From positions 1 through 42,915 of the forward strand of contig JBBCJI010000034.1 of NCBI GenBank assembly GCA_037190845.1: a stretch of 42,915 bases of DNA, written 5' to 3'. The stretch comes from JBEBVQ01 sp037190845. Its GTDB lineage: Bacteria; Bacteroidota; Bacteroidia; Chitinophagales; Chitinophagaceae. Below are positions 42,061 through 42,915 of this stretch, piece by piece; the first letter of the stretch is position 1; every line of letters begins with the position of its first letter. The notes beneath the pieces are model-generated. The model had not been told where the DNA came from and did no database searches. It saw only the letters and a list, made by a program, of their open reading frames with translations. The position numbers and the translations under genes were made by a program.

Positions 42061-42915
42061 TCAGGGCCTGATAATGATCTTCTCCTCTGAAAATTCTGCC
42101 CGGTACACCTTGATCAGCAACAGGAAGTACGAGAGCAGCAGCGGCCCGAATATCAATCCCATAATGCCAAACAGTTGCAGGCCGAGTATCACCCCGAATA
42201 CTGTGATGAGCGGGTGCACGTTCCCGATCTGCTTCATTACGGTAAAACGCAGCACATTATCAATATTCGAGATCACAATAGCGCTGTACAAACCAAGTCC
42301 GATCCCCTTCCCTACATCACCTGTCGCAATCATGTAGATGACGATCGGGACCCATACGATCATTGTTCCGATAACAGGTAAAAGAGAGCAAACACCCGTA
42401 AGCAGCCCCCAGACGATAAATTCCTGGACACCGAATATCCAGTAACCAAGCGATGCCACAATAGATTGCAAAAAGGCCAGCACCGGAATACCGATCGCAT
42501 TGGATACGATCAGCGTATGAGTCTCCTGCCAGATAGAATCCTTGTTTGATTCTTTCAGCGGTAAAAACGCTTTCAATTTCCGCTCCATCTCCGGACCTCC
42601 TGTGAGCATAAAGTAGAGGATAAAAAATGCCGTAAGCAGGTTGGTAAATACCCCGGCAGTAGTGCCCAGTATGCCCGGCACATAAGTAAGCATCGTTTGT
42701 ACGGTCTGCTGCACCTGCTCGTTACTGATCGCAATCTGCGGAAACTGCTCCTTCAGCTCTGCAATGATAACGGTAACACGCTGCAACAGGTAATCCGAAT
42801 TATTCACCAGGTAAGTCACTTTCGGAATGAGTATTTCAATCAGCAGCCAGACCGGAAGTGCCAAAGCAATGAGTGTTGCGAAAATCAACGCAAATGCAGC
42901 CAGCGCCCTTCTCCA
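42061..42915 (-). CDS. AI-2E family transporter (partial, 5' end off the right edge)
   Basis: The minus frame is open from the stop at 42061 to the window edge, 284 codons; the visible N-terminal part reads WRRALAAFALIFATLIALALPVWLLIE, so the true start lies beyond. Several membrane helices follow; the late motifs WGLLTGVCSLLPVIGTMIVW and LITVFGVILGLQLFGIMGLIFGPLLLSYFLLL are typical of the AI-2E (UPF0118/PerM) family. Members of this family export signals or act as cation antiporters; the substrate here is unknown. Confidence 0.88.
   Translation of the reverse strand, partial: WRRALAAFALIFATLIALALPVWLLIEILIPKVTYLVNNSDYLLQRVTVIIAELKEQFPQIAISNEQVQQTVQTMLTYVPGILGTTAGVFTNLLTAFFILYFMLTGGPEMERKLKAFLPLKESNKDSIWQETHTLIVSNAIGIPVLAFLQSIVASLGYWIFGVQEFIVWGLLTGVCSLLPVIGTMIVWVPIVIYMIATGDVGKGIGLGLYSAIVISNIDNVLRFTVMKQIGNVHPLITVFGVILGLQLFGIMGLIFGPLLLSYFLLLIKVYRAEFSEEKIIIRP

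Overview
The window reads as a chromosomal segment of a member of the Bacteroidota, most likely the Chitinophagaceae. The evidence is many secreted proteins with type IX secretion (T9SS) C-terminal sorting domains of both type A and type B, promoter boxes that fit the Bacteroidota TAnnTTTG -7 element, TPR-type HisKA_3 sensor kinases paired with NarL/LuxR regulators, and the lack of Shine-Dalgarno sites. The lineage is inferred from these families and was not checked by a search.

Layout. 1-943: the 5' end of a secreted repeat protein running off the left edge, made of near-identical 180-bp units. 944-1830: non-coding, with two palindromic elements. 1831-4639: rsmF and purB (minus). 4825-5382: an ORF6N-domain protein. 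5725-11457: a complete seven-gene Mrp (Mnh) cation/proton antiporter operon, mrpABCDEFG. 11499-19015: a mixed stretch with a TPR protein, a RibD-C/DHFR-like reductase, a T9SS protein, a DUF2157-like membrane protein, a small unknown, an EamA exporter and a diheme cytochrome c, separated by spacers full of GC-rich palindromes.

19627-36337 is the most distinctive part. Two paralogous sensor-kinase/response-regulator pairs bracket a cluster of secreted proteins: RR1-HK1 (minus) is divergent from a seven-repeat SBBP propeller protein (plus), and a T9SS type-B protein heads a minus-strand block of one further T9SS protein and four Fib_succ_major paralogs, divergent from HK2-RR2 (plus). Each divergent spacer carries an inverted repeat with 6-bp half-sites separated by 6 bp, just upstream of a good -7 box for the secreted-protein gene. 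I propose that each kinase pair controls its neighbouring surface proteins.

36434-42915: tRNA-Arg(CCG), a small GNAT protein, trmN6-tsaD (minus, overlapping by 4 bp), a DoxX-like protein, an Hsp20 chaperone with its terminator, a lipoprotein with its terminator, and an AI-2E family transporter running off the right edge. Two copies of a MITE-like element with terminal inverted repeats (37006-37396 and 39986-40285) and an unusual 9-bp-periodic palindrome (39267-39343) lie in the spacers.

No CRISPR array, rRNA, prophage or complete insertion sequence was seen.
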